From: Accumulibacter sp.
Lineage (GTDB): Bacteria; Pseudomonadota; Gammaproteobacteria; Burkholderiales; Rhodocyclaceae
Direction of reading: 5' to 3'
Assembly (NCBI RefSeq): GCF_029255285.1
Contig: NZ_JAPUVI010000048.1
Coordinates: 1-53,806, forward strand
Length of the DNA: 53,806 bases
Each line of letters opens with the position of its first letter. Position 1 is the first letter of the stretch. The translations under genes and the position numbers were made by a program. This document shows, piece after piece, positions 39,308 to 48,561 of the stretch. A model generated the notes under the pieces. The model saw nothing but the letters and a program-made list of their open reading frames with translations. It made no database searches and was not told the DNA's origin.

Positions 39308-40417
39308 TTATTGGGGGAAGACTGCGCTATGGGGTTGAAAATCGGCATAGCCCCGCGCGTCCCCGCCGAACAGGGTGGCAGGGTCGAAGTCGGCCAGTGG
39401 CCAGCCGTTGGCCAGGCGGGCGGGTAGATCGGGGTTGGCGATGAAGGGGCGGCCGAAGGCGACCAGATCGGCCAGCCCGGTCGCGAGCACGGCTTGTGCA
39501 CGCGACCGGTCGTAGCGTCCGGCGACGATCAGGGTGCCGCCGAATGCCCGGCGCAGCTCGAGACGGAAACTGTCCGGAACCTGCGGCGCATCGTCCCAGT
39601 CCGCTTCCGAGAGGTGGATGTAGGCGATGCCCAGCCGCTCGAGTTCACCGGCGGCATGGAGAATGGCCGGGATGATCTCCGGGCAGTGCATGTTGCGCGC
39701 CGTGATGTAGGGCGAGAGGCGGACCCCGACACGTTGCGCCCCGATGGCTTCGGTCACGGCGCTCGCCACCTCCTTGAGAAAGCGGCAGCGGCCGGCGATG
39801 CTGCCGCCGTAGGCATCGGTGCGGCGGTTGGCGGTGCTGCGCAGGAACTGGTCGATCAGGTAGCCGTTGGCGCCGTGGATTTCGACGCCATCGAAGCCGG
39901 CGGCAATGGCATTGACCGCCGCCTGGCGGAAGTCGCCGACGATCGCGGCGATTTCACCGATGCTCAGGGCGCGAGGCACGGGGCAATCGACCATGCGGCC
40001 GACCCCGTCGCCGCCGACCACCCAGACCTGGGCATCGGGCGCCAGCGCCGACGGGGCGGCCGGCGGCTGGCCATCGTGGAAGCAGGCATGCGACATCCGG
40101 CCGACATGCCAGAGCTGCAGGAAGATGCGCCCACTGGCCTGATGGACGGCGTCGGTGACCAGTCGCCAGCCGGCGATCTGCTCCGGGGTGTGAATGCCCG
40201 GCGTGAAACTGTAGCCCTGACCCTGGCGGGAGATCTGCGTCGCCTCGCTGACGATCAACCCGGCGCTGGCGCGCTGGGCGTAGTAGGTCGCCATCAGCGC
40301 GTTGGGGACATCGCCCGGCTGGGTTGTGCGGCAGCGAGTCATCGGCGCCATGACGATGCGATTGGGCAAGGGCATGGTGCCGAGGGGAAAGGCGTCAAAC
40401 AGGGTCGTGTTCGGCAT
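39308..40417 (-). CDS. nemA: Old Yellow Enzyme alkene reductase (NemA-like)
   Basis: FMN-dependent enzyme of 369 residues. The N-terminus LFDAFPLGTMPLPNRIVMAPMTRCR, the FMN region VSEATQISRQGQGYSFTPGI and GFDGVEIHGANGYLIDQFLRSTANRRTDAYGGS (His/Asn pair for substrate, Tyr proton donor) are all present. It reduces activated C=C bonds and nitro groups. The gene order OYE plus glyoxalase recalls E. coli nemA-gloA. It starts 3 bp after the VOC stop. Confidence 0.93.
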   Translation of the reverse strand: MPNTTLFDAFPLGTMPLPNRIVMAPMTRCRTTQPGDVPNALMATYYAQRASAGLIVSEATQISRQGQGYSFTPGIHTPEQIAGWRLVTDAVHQASGRIFLQLWHVGRMSHACFHDGQPPAAPSALAPDAQVWVVGGDGVGRMVDCPVPRALSIGEIAAIVGDFRQAAVNAIAAGFDGVEIHGANGYLIDQFLRSTANRRTDAYGGSIAGRCRFLKEVASAVTEAIGAQRVGVRLSPYITARNMHCPEIIPAILHAAGELERLGIAYIHLSEADWDDAPQVPDSFRLELRRAFGGTLIVAGRYDRSRAQAVLATGLADLVAFGRPFIANPDLPARLANGWPLADFDPATLFGGDARGYADFQPHSAVFPQ

Positions 40418-40420
40418 GGC

Positions 40421-40852
40421 TTACTCCGGTTGCGGTGGCGAATAGTCGGCGGCTGTCGATCCGGCCGTTCCCACGGGGACGTCGAGTTCGACCACGAACT
40501 TCTCGGCAATCTGAACAAAGATCTGTGCCGTATCCGTTTCCGGAATACGCATGACGCGATAGGGCAGGCCGCTGGCGGTGACCGCCGGCAGCACCGTATC
40601 CAGCGGACGATGGCTGCGGAAGGCGAGGTGGTCGAAGGTTGCCCCCCCGTTTACGGCAGCATCGATGACGTGCAGTAGCGGGGTTTCGTCCTGATAGAAC
40701 CAGTTGCCGCCGAAGGGGAAGGCCGGGCGGCGGCCGGGTTCCAGGCCGAGGAGCGCGGCCAGCCCGCAGACGCCCGTGTCGCCCGGTGCGGCCAGCAGGG
40801 TCAGGTGGTCGAACTGCCAATCGTTGGTGCTATGGGCTGGGGCCTCGGTCAT
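40421..40852 (-). CDS. VOC-superfamily protein, first gene of the electrophile operon
   Basis: Protein of 143 residues with one vicinal-oxygen-chelate fold: FDHLTLLAAPGD, FPFGGNWFYQDETPLLHVID, FDHLAFRSH and VQIAEKFVVELDV provide the usual His/His/Glu metal ligands. It may be a glyoxalase-like or dioxygenase-like enzyme; substrate unknown. It is the gene nearest the LysR promoter region. Confidence 0.82.
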   Translation of the reverse strand: MTEAPAHSTNDWQFDHLTLLAAPGDTGVCGLAALLGLEPGRRPAFPFGGNWFYQDETPLLHVIDAAVNGGATFDHLAFRSHRPLDTVLPAVTASGLPYRVMRIPETDTAQIFVQIAEKFVVELDVPVGTAGSTAADYSPPQPE

Positions 40853-40893
40853 GGTGTCTCCCGGTCGGTTTGGAACGTGGACGCATCATGAGC

Positions 40894-40976
40894 CTGTTTG
40901 ATTTGCAAAAAAACTGGCTTCTGTTTGATTCACTTATCAGAATTATTTAAAAATAAGCCCTTGCCCTGACTACAAT
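40894..40976. promoter_or_regulatory. LysR divergent control region
   Basis: Direct repeats CTGTTTGATT at 40894-40903 and 40921-40930 (27 bp apart) lie in an AT-rich stretch between the operon and lysR. TACAAT (40971-40976) could be the -10 of the LysR gene, whose ATG at 40983 would then be almost at the transcript start. The repeats are candidate regulator-binding sites. Confidence 0.4.
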
Positions 40977-40982
40977 GAGCGG

Positions 40983-41900
40983 ATGCAAACCCTGCGCGAC
41001 CTCGAGGTGTTCCAACTGGCGGCCGATACCGGCAGCCTGTCGGCGGCAGCCCGGCGTCTCGACATGACGCCGGCGGCGGCCAGCATGAGCTTGAAACGCC
41101 TGGAGGCCGAGCTGGGGGTGCCGCTGTTCCTGCGCTCGACACGCAGTTTGCGCCTGACCGACGAGGGACGGGTTTACCTCGATCACTGCCGACAGGCGCT
41201 GCAACTGCTGGCCGATGGGCGCGAAGCGGCATTGACCGGCAGCGCTGCGCTGCGCGGCATGTTGCAGCTCTCCATGCCTTCGGATCTCGGCCGCAACGTC
41301 GTCCTGCCCTGGCTGGACCGCTTCCAGGAAGACCATCCGAATATGCAGCTGCGCCTGCTGCTGACCGATCGCCTGGCCGACATCTATCGCCAGCCCGTCG
41401 ATCTCGCGCTGCGCTACGGAAGCTTGCCCGATTCGTCGCTGGTGGCGTTGCCCGTGGCGCCGGGGCACTGCCGTATTCTGTGCGCCTCGCCGGCCTATAT
41501 CGCGCGTCATGGCGCCCCCGAAACGCCGGGGGATCTGGCGCGGCACAACTGCCTGACCTATCTGCTCGGCGATTACGTCCATGACCGCTGGCGTTTCTTC
41601 CGCAACGGCGGCGAGTCCTCGGTTCAGGTATCGGGCAACCGCACCTCCGACGACGGGGATGCCGTACGTCGCTGGGCGATCGCCGGTCAGGGCGTGGCCT
41701 ACAAATCGTCGCTGGACGTGGCGCACGACCTGATCGCCGGGCGTCTCGTCCACCTGTGTCCCGATTGGGCCGGGGAGCCTGCGCCGCTCAGCCTGCTGTG
41801 CGCCGGCCGGCGGCGCATCAGCCCCGTCGTCCAGGCCTTGCGCGGCTACCTGGCCGAACGCTGCGCCCAATTGCTGTCGTCAATCGCCAAACCGGAGTAA
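40983..41900 (+). CDS. LysR-family transcriptional regulator
   Basis: Regulator of 305 residues. The N-terminal winged helix is TLRDLEVFQLAADTGSLSAAARRLDMTPAAASMSLKRLEAELGVPLFLRSTRSLRLTDEG; the rest is a LysR substrate-binding domain. It is divergent from the electrophile operon and probably regulates it. The subgroup resembles those controlling quinone/enone reductases. The inducer is unknown. Confidence 0.93.
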   Translation: MQTLRDLEVFQLAADTGSLSAAARRLDMTPAAASMSLKRLEAELGVPLFLRSTRSLRLTDEGRVYLDHCRQALQLLADGREAALTGSAALRGMLQLSMPSDLGRNVVLPWLDRFQEDHPNMQLRLLLTDRLADIYRQPVDLALRYGSLPDSSLVALPVAPGHCRILCASPAYIARHGAPETPGDLARHNCLTYLLGDYVHDRWRFFRNGGESSVQVSGNRTSDDGDAVRRWAIAGQGVAYKSSLDVAHDLIAGRLVHLCPDWAGEPAPLSLLCAGRRRISPVVQALRGYLAERCAQLLSSIAKPE

Positions 41901-41904
41901 TAAC

Positions 41905-42201
41905 ATGCCGATCGATGCACTCGAATCAAATACGCCGCGTTTCTTCGCGGTCAGCGCAACGGGGCAGCGTGTCGCCCTTGATGCCACCAACCTGGTCGTG
42001 GCATTTGCCAACGGCCGCGAGCTGGAAATCCACCCCGATTGCCCGCCGGGAGAAGTCGCTGGCATCGCTGTGGAGGCACCCAACCCTGACGTGCCGGTGC
42101 CGACCACAGGCTACGCGCTGGCCCTTCGGCCCGCGGCAAGCAACGTCGTGCGTATTGCTGTCGAGGAGTATGCTGTGAATGCTGAAATCGATGGACTTTG
42201 A
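41905..42201 (+). CDS. Conserved-type small protein of unknown function
   Basis: Protein of 98 residues without a membrane segment, beginning MPIDALESNTPRFFAVSATG. It is 4 bp after the lysR stop, with a GGAG-like sequence 8 bp before the ATG, so it may be cotranscribed. No family is recognised. It has a DCPPGEVAGIAVEAPNPD stretch and mostly beta-strand character. Confidence 0.6.
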   Translation: MPIDALESNTPRFFAVSATGQRVALDATNLVVAFANGRELEIHPDCPPGEVAGIAVEAPNPDVPVPTTGYALALRPAASNVVRIAVEEYAVNAEIDGL

Positions 42202-42260
42202 GGCGGCAGTTGGCCGGCAGGCGGTAACAACCTTTCCGGCCAACTCGCTTTGGTAAGCCC

Positions 42261-42689
42261 ATGACCAGATACGACGAGGCTTTTCTCGACGAACTAGTGA
42301 CCTTTTGGCAGTTGGCCACCGGGCGCTACTTCTGGCTCTCAGCCGTTCTGAGAGTGATTCCGACTTTTGTGGTGTTCAAGGTCGATAGCGGAGCATTGTT
42401 CGTACTCTATTTTGCGACCGTATGTCTGTTGACCCGCAGCGCCAGAATGGGTGGATTGATTGGCTGGTTCGTTGCGGCCCAGACGGCTTTCATTTACTAC
42501 AACTATCCATTGGCAGAACATTTCATTGAGATACTCATGCGAGCCTCGGCCGGTTCTGGCGGCACTATCCCATCCTCTGAGCAGGTGCTGGCCAATATTC
42601 CGGCAACATTTTCGGGGAAGTTCTTTTTTTCTCTCGTCTTTGGAGTTCGTGCTGGAGCCGTTGGTTTGGGATTCGGGTTCCTCGGCTGA
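42261..42689 (+). CDS. Hypothetical integral membrane protein
   Basis: Protein of 142 residues with three to four hydrophobic segments (YFWLSAVLRVIPTFVVF, ALFVLYFATVCLL, GGLIGWFVAAQTAFIYY, FFFSLVFGVRAGAVGLGFGFLG). Codon use is slightly AT-richer than the neighbours. No family recognised. The stretch 42690-42880 after it holds no gene I can support. Confidence 0.55.
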   Translation: MTRYDEAFLDELVTFWQLATGRYFWLSAVLRVIPTFVVFKVDSGALFVLYFATVCLLTRSARMGGLIGWFVAAQTAFIYYNYPLAEHFIEILMRASAGSGGTIPSSEQVLANIPATFSGKFFFSLVFGVRAGAVGLGFGFLG

Positions 42690-42880
42690 AAATTCTGGCA
42701 TGCCCGCCAGAAGGAATAGTCGGCACAGAAACGGATCTGCATGCTTTTTGGCCAGACGGGCGAAACAAGTGACTGCCCAACCGCCGCAGCGGACAAAAAA
42801 TGGGTGACGGGGTCAGCCGCCCCGCCCGAACCGAACGCCAAGAGACCCTATGGCGCATCGCAGAGGTTTTTGAGGCTCTA

Positions 42881-43912
42881 TTAGTTCTTGCGCGGCGGCG
42901 GAACGTCCGTGCAGGAGCCGTGCGCGACTTCGGCGGCCATGCCGGCCGTCTCGCCCAGCGTCGGGTGCGGGTGAATGTTCTTGCCGATGTCGACCGCATC
43001 GCAGCTCATCTCGATGGCCAGGCAGACTTCGCCGATCATGTCGCCGGCCGAGGGGCCGACGATGGCGCGGTGCGTCCCGGCATCGAAGATCAGCTTGGTG
43101 AAGCCGTAGTCGGCAGCGTTGGCGATGGCGCGACCGGAGGCCACCCACGGGAACTTGGCGGTTCCGATCTTGCGGCCTTCCGGATTGGCTTGGTCTTCGG
43201 TGCAGCCAAGCCACGCCACTTCCGGATGGCTGCAGGCGACGCCGGGGATGATCTGCGCGTCGAAGGAAGTCTTGTGGCCTGCGGCGACTTCAGCGGCCAC
43301 ATGGGCTGCGGGATATTGGTGCGCATCTGGGCATCGACCGGGATGAAGCCGCAGTCGCTGACGATGACGCCCGCCTTCTCGGCGGCGATCTTCTTGCCGT
43401 TCGGCGCACGGCCGGCGGCTTGCAGGATCATGCCGTACTTGACCGGCTCGGCCGGTGCTCCGTCGCCTTCGAAGGTGACGTAAAGTCCGTCGTCCTTGGC
43501 GTCGACCACAATCGTCTTGGTCTTCAGCATGATCTTGTCGCCGCGGTGCAGGTTCTGCTTGTCCCAGACCTTGATGGCGTCGCGGTCCGGACCTTGCGTC
43601 AGCGCGTCGGCCATTTCGACGACATCGACCTTGGCGCCGGTCTTGTTCTGGCCGCTGCCGTCGGTGACTTCTAGCTCGACGTGATTCGGGTCGATGAAGG
43701 CGCCGTAGCCGCGCTCGACCTCGACCTGGCGGCCCTTGGCCATGCCGGCCAGGCCGCCGGTCAGCTTGCCGACGACCTTTTCCTTGTTCCAGGGTAGCGA
43801 TGGTATCGTCCACCTTGATGCTGTCGCCGACCTTGACGAACAGGTCGATGACCGGCAGGTCGGAGAAAGCGCCGACATCCGGGACTTTGACTTCAGCGAG
43901 ACCCGTGGTCAT
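42881..43912 (-). pseudogene. lpdA: Dihydrolipoyl dehydrogenase (PDH E3) pseudogene
   Basis: Pieces of a lipoyl-domain-fused E3 are in order but damaged. A start of a lipoyl domain (VPDVGAFSDLPVIDLFVKVGDSIKVDDTIATLE) jumps to KEKVVGKLTGGLAGMAK, dropping the lipoyl Lys, FAD GxGxxG and the redox CxNxGC disulphide. A second in-frame jump, TGAK to VDVVEM, removes the NAD-binding GxGxxG. A third, TNIPQ to AHVAAE, removes the GD FAD motif and shifts frame. THRAIVG is also shortened. The end AGDMIGEV to HGSCTDVPPPRKN with the HPHPT catalytic region survives. About 230 residues are missing, so it is not functional. Confidence 0.92.
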
Positions 43913-43918
43913 CTCCCC

Positions 43919-45241
43919 TTAAAGCGCCACGCGGCGGAAGTCGGCCAGCAGCTTGCGCAGGTGCACAAGGAAGCGCGCCGCGGCGGCGCCGTCCACCGCC
44001 CGGTGATCCCAGGACAGTGAGAGCGGCAGGATGGTGCGCGGTACGAATTGTTTGCCATCCCACACCGGCTTTACGCTGCTGCGGGTGACGCCGAGGATCG
44101 CGACTTCGGGTGCATTGATGATCGGCGTGAAGCCGGTGCCGCCAATGCCCCCCAGGCTGGAGATCGTGAAGGTGCCGCCTTGCATTTGTTCCGGCTTGAG
44201 CTTGCCGTCGCGGGCCAGGCGGGCCAGGTCGGCGCTTTCGCTGGCGATCTCGACGATACTCTTGCGGTCGGCATCGCGAATCACCGGCACGACCAGGCCG
44301 TTCGGCGTATCGGCGGCGAAGCCGATGTGCCAGTAGCGTTTTTCGACCACATCGTCGCCATCGAGCGAGCTGTTGAACGCCGGATAGGTTTGCAGGGCAT
44401 GCACCGCCGCCTTGGTCAGGAAGGCAAGCAGGGTCACCTTGGCACCGTCCTTGTCCTGCTCGCCGTTAACCTGCTGGCGGAAGGCTTCGAGATCGGTGAT
44501 GTCGGCCTCTTCGAAATTGGTGACGTGCGGCATCATCACCCAGTTGCGGTGCAGGTTGGCCGCCGAAATCTTCTGGAGGCGCGACATTGGGCGCCGCTCG
44601 ACCGGGCCGAACCTGGCAAAGTCGACCTTGGGCCAGGGCAGCAGGTCGAAGGGTGCGCTACCGCCTGTCGCCGTGGCCGGTCCGGCGCCGGCCTGCATGG
44701 TGGCCTTGACGTGGGCGATCACGTCCTCCTTCGAGAGGCGCCCCTTGGCGTCGCTGGCCCGGACCTTGATCAGGTCGACGCCGAGTTCGCGGGCCAGGCG
44801 GCGGACCGATGGCGAGGCGTGCACGCGAGCGCCCGTGGCTGGGGTCGCCGCCGGGCTTGCAATCGGGGTCGGGTGCGGTGAGGCCGGTTGTGGGGTCGAG
44901 GCTGGAGCAGGGGCCGGCACGGCCGTGACGTTCGCTGCCGCTGCGGGTGGCGGCGCGGTGGTCTCTATGGCGGGAACAGACGGCGCTGCATCGGCACCCG
45001 CCGCCGCTTCGACGCGGACCAGCAGGCTGCCTTCGGCAACGCGCTCACCGACCTTGACCAGTACCTCGGCAACGACGCCGCCGACCGTGGCCGGCACATC
45101 CATCGTCGCCTTGTCCGACTCCAGCGTGACGATGGCGTCATCCACCTTGATGCTGTCGCCGACCTTGACGAAGAGGTCGATGATCGGGACTGCCTTGAAG
45201 TCGCCGATATCCGGCACCTGGATGTCGATGAGTTGACGCAT
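43919..45241 (-). CDS. aceF: Pyruvate dehydrogenase E2, dihydrolipoyl acetyltransferase
   Basis: Protein of 440 residues. One lipoyl domain at the N-terminus (LESDKATMDVPA, Lys44), an Ala/Pro linker, the E3/E1-binding domain (HASPSVRRLARELGVDLIKVRASDAKGRLSKEDVIAHV) and the acetyltransferase domain ending SLSWDHRAVDGAAAARFLV with the catalytic His and Asp. E. coli has three lipoyl domains, beta-proteobacteria often one or two. It takes acetyl groups from E1. It is 12 bp after aceE, so one operon. Confidence 0.96.
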   Translation of the reverse strand: MRQLIDIQVPDIGDFKAVPIIDLFVKVGDSIKVDDAIVTLESDKATMDVPATVGGVVAEVLVKVGERVAEGSLLVRVEAAAGADAAPSVPAIETTAPPPAAAANVTAVPAPAPASTPQPASPHPTPIASPAATPATGARVHASPSVRRLARELGVDLIKVRASDAKGRLSKEDVIAHVKATMQAGAGPATATGGSAPFDLLPWPKVDFARFGPVERRPMSRLQKISAANLHRNWVMMPHVTNFEEADITDLEAFRQQVNGEQDKDGAKVTLLAFLTKAAVHALQTYPAFNSSLDGDDVVEKRYWHIGFAADTPNGLVVPVIRDADRKSIVEIASESADLARLARDGKLKPEQMQGGTFTISSLGGIGGTGFTPIINAPEVAILGVTRSSVKPVWDGKQFVPRTILPLSLSWDHRAVDGAAAARFLVHLRKLLADFRRVAL

Positions 45242-45253
45242 GGGAACTTCTCC

Positions 45254-47950
45254 TCAGAAGCCGAGCGGGCTCGGTTTGTCGGCGTTGATGCCGAACTGGG
45301 TCAGCGCGCGGGCCAGGATGCCGCGCTCGATGTCGCCGTCGTCGGCCAGGCTCTTCAAGGCAGCGAGGACGATGTAGCGGGCGTCGATCTCAAAGAAATC
45401 GCGCAGCGCGACGCGGGTGTCGGAACGACCGAAGCCGTCGGTGCCGAGCACGGTGTAGCGACGCGGCACCCAGTTGCGGATGAGGTCGGCGTAGGCGCGC
45501 ATGAAATCGCTGGCGGCGATGATCGGACCGCGGCTGGCGCGCAGCTGGGCGGTGACATAGGGCTCCCGCTGCTCGCTTTCCAGGTGGAGCAGGTTCCAGC
45601 GGTCGCAGGCGATGCCGTCCTTGCGCAATTCGCCGAAGCTGGTTGCGCTCCAGACGTCGGCGGCAATGCCGAAATCGCTTTCAAGAATGGCGGCGGCCGC
45701 CAGCACCTGACGCAGGATGCTGCCGCTGCCGATCAGCTGGACGCGCGGCTTGTCGTCGGCGAGCAGCGCGCTGCGCAGGCGGTAGAGGCCGCGGTGAATG
45801 CCTTCCTCGGCGCCGGCCGGCATGGCCGGGTGCGGGTAGTTCTCGTTGTAGAGCGTGACGTAGTAGAAAACGTTTTCGCCGACGTGCATCATCCGGCGCA
45901 CGCCATCCTCGGCGATCACAGCGACTTCGTAACCAAAGGCCGGGTCATAGGCGCGGCAGGTGGGAATGGTCGCGGCGTAGATCTGGCTCTGCCCGTCTTC
46001 GTGTTGCAGACCTTCGCCGGAGAGCGTCGTCCGGCCGGCGGTGGCACCGAGCAGGAAGCCGCGCGCCTGGCAGTCGGCGCCGTTCCAGATCAGATCGGCG
46101 ACGCGCTGGAAGCCGAACATCGAATAGAAGATGTAGCACGGCAGCATCGGCTGGTCGCTGTGCGACCAGGCCGTGCCGGCCGCCAGCCAGGAACCGAGCG
46201 AGCCGGCCTCGGAAATACCTTCTTCGAGGATCTGGCCCTTGATGTCCTCGCGATAGAAGGCGAGCTGGTCCGAGTCCTGCGGTGTGTAGCGCTGGCCCCA
46301 GGGCGAGTAGATGCCGAACTGGCGGAACATGTCCTGCATGCCGAAGGTACGTGCCTCGTCGGCGACGATGGGGACGATGCGCTGGCCCAGGTTGCTGTCG
46401 CGCATCAGCTTGGTCAGCAGGCGGACGAAGGTCATCGTCGTCGAAAATTCACGCTCGCCGGAGTCGGCATGGAAGGCGGTGTACAGGTCCGGCGTAGCCA
46501 CGGCAATCGGCGTCGCTTCCTGACGCCGCTGCGGCACGAAACCGCCCAGCGCGGCGCGGCGCGCCTTGAGGTAGCGCACCTCCTTGCTGTCTTCACCGGG
46601 GTGGTAGAAGCGGGCGTTTTCGAGGTCGTCGTCGGAGAGCGGCAGGCCGAAGCGTTCGCGGAAGTGGCGCAGGTCGTCATGCGCCAGCTTCTTGGTCTGG
46701 TGCGAGGTGTTGGCGCCCTGGCCGGAGGCGCCCATGCCGTAGCCCTTGGTCGTCTGCGCCAGGATCACCGTCGGCTGGCCGCGATGCTTGGCCGCCGCGG
46801 CGTAGGCGGCATAGACCTTGATCGGATCGTGTCCGCCGCGGATCAGCGCGTCGATGTCCTTGTCCGACATGTTGGCGACCAGCGCCGCCAGTTCAGGATA
46901 GCGCGAGAAGAAGTGCTGGCGGTTGTAGTGGCCGTCGGTGGCCGACAGCTTCTGGAATTCGCCGTCCACCGCTTCGGCCATGCGCTTCAGGATCCAGCCT
47001 TCGGTGTCGCGGGCAAAGAGCACGTCCCAGTTGCTGCCCCACAGGCACTTGATGACATTCCAGCCGGCACCGGCGAACAGCGTTTCCAGTTCCTGCACGA
47101 TGTTGCCATTGCCGCGCACCGGGCCGTCGAGGCGTTGCAGGTTGCAATTGACCACCAGGATCAGGTTGTCGAGCTGTTCGCGGGCGGCGAGCGAGATGCC
47201 GGCCAGCGATTCCGGTTCGTCCATTTCGCCGTCGCCAACATAGACCCAGATCTTGCGGTCGTTGGCCGGCATGATCTCGCGGTGCTGCAGGTAACGCTGG
47301 AAGCGCGCCTGGTAGATCGCAGTGAGCAGGCCGAGGCCCATCGAGCCGGTGGGGAACTGCCAGAATCCCGGCATCAGCGTCGGGTGCGGGTAGGACGACA
47401 GGCCGCGACCGATGCCGCCAGAGACTTCACGGCGGAAATGGTCGAGGTTGTCTTCGCTCAGCCGGCCTTCAAGAAAGGCGCGGGCATAGACGCCGGGCGC
47501 GGCGTGGGGCTGGAAATAGACCAGATCGCCGGGGTGGTCGGCACTGGGGGCGCGGAATAAATGGTTGAAGCCGACCTCGAAAAGGTCGGCAATCGAGGCA
47601 TAGGTGGCAATGTGGCCACCGAGTTCGGGATGCGCCTGGTTGGCTCGCATCACCATGGCCAGCGCGTTCCAGCGGTGGATGGCGGTGATGCGGGCTTCCA
47701 GATCAAGATCGCCAGGGTAGGGCGGCTGCGCCTCCACCGGAATGGTGTTCCGGTAAGGCGTGGTGTGGCGGGTGTGGAATCGGCCACCCGCCCGGCGGCC
47801 CGACTCGATCAGTCGGTCTACCAGAAACTCGGCACGCGGCACACCAGCGCGCTCGATCACTTCCTGCAGGCTGGCTTGCCAGTCCTGCGTTTCGTCGTCG
47901 TCTTCATCGACCCAGTCCTGGGCCGGGTGGCGGCTCGTGTCCTTGCTCAT
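45254..47950 (-). CDS. aceE: Pyruvate dehydrogenase E1, homodimeric type
   Basis: Thiamine-diphosphate enzyme of 898 residues, the normal length for AceE. The ThDP motif GDGEMDEPE...NLQRLDGPV, the N-terminal DWVDEDDDETQDWQASLQEV and the conserved SYPHPTLMPGFWQFPTGSMGLG region are intact. It decarboxylates pyruvate and acetylates the E2 lipoyl group. It heads the operon aceE-aceF-(lpdA pseudogene). An Lrp-type gene is divergent. Confidence 0.97.
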   Translation of the reverse strand: MSKDTSRHPAQDWVDEDDDETQDWQASLQEVIERAGVPRAEFLVDRLIESGRRAGGRFHTRHTTPYRNTIPVEAQPPYPGDLDLEARITAIHRWNALAMVMRANQAHPELGGHIATYASIADLFEVGFNHLFRAPSADHPGDLVYFQPHAAPGVYARAFLEGRLSEDNLDHFRREVSGGIGRGLSSYPHPTLMPGFWQFPTGSMGLGLLTAIYQARFQRYLQHREIMPANDRKIWVYVGDGEMDEPESLAGISLAAREQLDNLILVVNCNLQRLDGPVRGNGNIVQELETLFAGAGWNVIKCLWGSNWDVLFARDTEGWILKRMAEAVDGEFQKLSATDGHYNRQHFFSRYPELAALVANMSDKDIDALIRGGHDPIKVYAAYAAAAKHRGQPTVILAQTTKGYGMGASGQGANTSHQTKKLAHDDLRHFRERFGLPLSDDDLENARFYHPGEDSKEVRYLKARRAALGGFVPQRRQEATPIAVATPDLYTAFHADSGEREFSTTMTFVRLLTKLMRDSNLGQRIVPIVADEARTFGMQDMFRQFGIYSPWGQRYTPQDSDQLAFYREDIKGQILEEGISEAGSLGSWLAAGTAWSHSDQPMLPCYIFYSMFGFQRVADLIWNGADCQARGFLLGATAGRTTLSGEGLQHEDGQSQIYAATIPTCRAYDPAFGYEVAVIAEDGVRRMMHVGENVFYYVTLYNENYPHPAMPAGAEEGIHRGLYRLRSALLADDKPRVQLIGSGSILRQVLAAAAILESDFGIAADVWSATSFGELRKDGIACDRWNLLHLESEQREPYVTAQLRASRGPIIAASDFMRAYADLIRNWVPRRYTVLGTDGFGRSDTRVALRDFFEIDARYIVLAALKSLADDGDIERGILARALTQFGINADKPSPLGF

Positions 47951-48038
47951 GGGATCTCTCCTCGTGTCCGTTATGGCTGTCGATGGAGAAAACTATAGGC
48001 CCGCGAGCACTTTCAAGTGTTGCTATATGTGCTGCCAT

Positions 48039-48055
48039 TTGCCACTATTTGGCAA
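48039..48055. promoter_or_regulatory. Inverted repeat between aceE and the Lrp gene
   Basis: TTGCCA-CTATT-TGGCAA is a perfect 6-bp inverted repeat 24 bp before the Lrp-type ATG and 89 bp before the aceE start. It is AT-rich compared with its surroundings and would suit a dimeric regulator such as the neighbouring Lrp protein. Confidence 0.5.
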
Positions 48056-48078
48056 TATTCGATAAGAATTGATTGGCC

Positions 48079-48561
48079 ATGGGCAATAAACGAGACTTTG
48101 CGGCGCTCGATGATACCGATTGCCGTTTGCTGGAGCTGTTGCAGGCCGACGCACGCATCACCAACGTCGCGCTCGCAGAGGCGGTTCACCTCTCGCCGGC
48201 CCCGTGTTTGCGCCGCGTGCGCGACCTCGAAGCCGCCGGGGTCATCCGCGGCTACGTCACCCTGCTGGACCCGGAAAGCGTCGGCCTCGACGTCTCGACG
48301 TTCATTCAGGTCAGCCTGGAAAAACAGGTCGGCAGCGTGCTGCAGGTTTTCGAAGCGGCCATCGATTCCTGGCCGGAAGTCATGGAGTGCTACCTGATGA
48401 CCGGCGATTCGGATTACCTGCTCCGCGTCGTCGTCCCCGACCTCAAGGCCCTGCAATCCTTCATCGTCGACCGCCTGGCTCGTATTCCGAATGTCTCCAA
48501 TATCCGCTCCAGCGTGGCGATCAAGCAGATCAAATACAAGACGGCGTTGCCGGTGGCGTGA
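48079..48561 (+). CDS. Lrp/AsnC-family transcriptional regulator
   Basis: Regulator of 160 residues. The N-terminal helix-turn-helix is [50 protein letters not shown]; the C-terminal RAM domain ([34 protein letters not shown]) binds an amino acid or related ligand. I used ATG 48079; a TTG six bases upstream is possible. It is divergent from aceE and likely regulates it, perhaps by sensing a carbon or nitrogen signal. Confidence 0.93.
   Translation: MGNKRDFAALDDTDCRLLELLQADARITNVALAEAVHLSPAPCLRRVRDLEAAGVIRGYVTLLDPESVGLDVSTFIQVSLEKQVGSVLQVFEAAIDSWPEVMECYLMTGDSDYLLRVVVPDLKALQSFIVDRLARIPNVSNIRSSVAIKQIKYKTALPVA

Noticed and set aside
44048-45236. Plus-strand frames opposite aceF and aceE
   Set aside because: Low-complexity antisense translations of strongly conserved genes.
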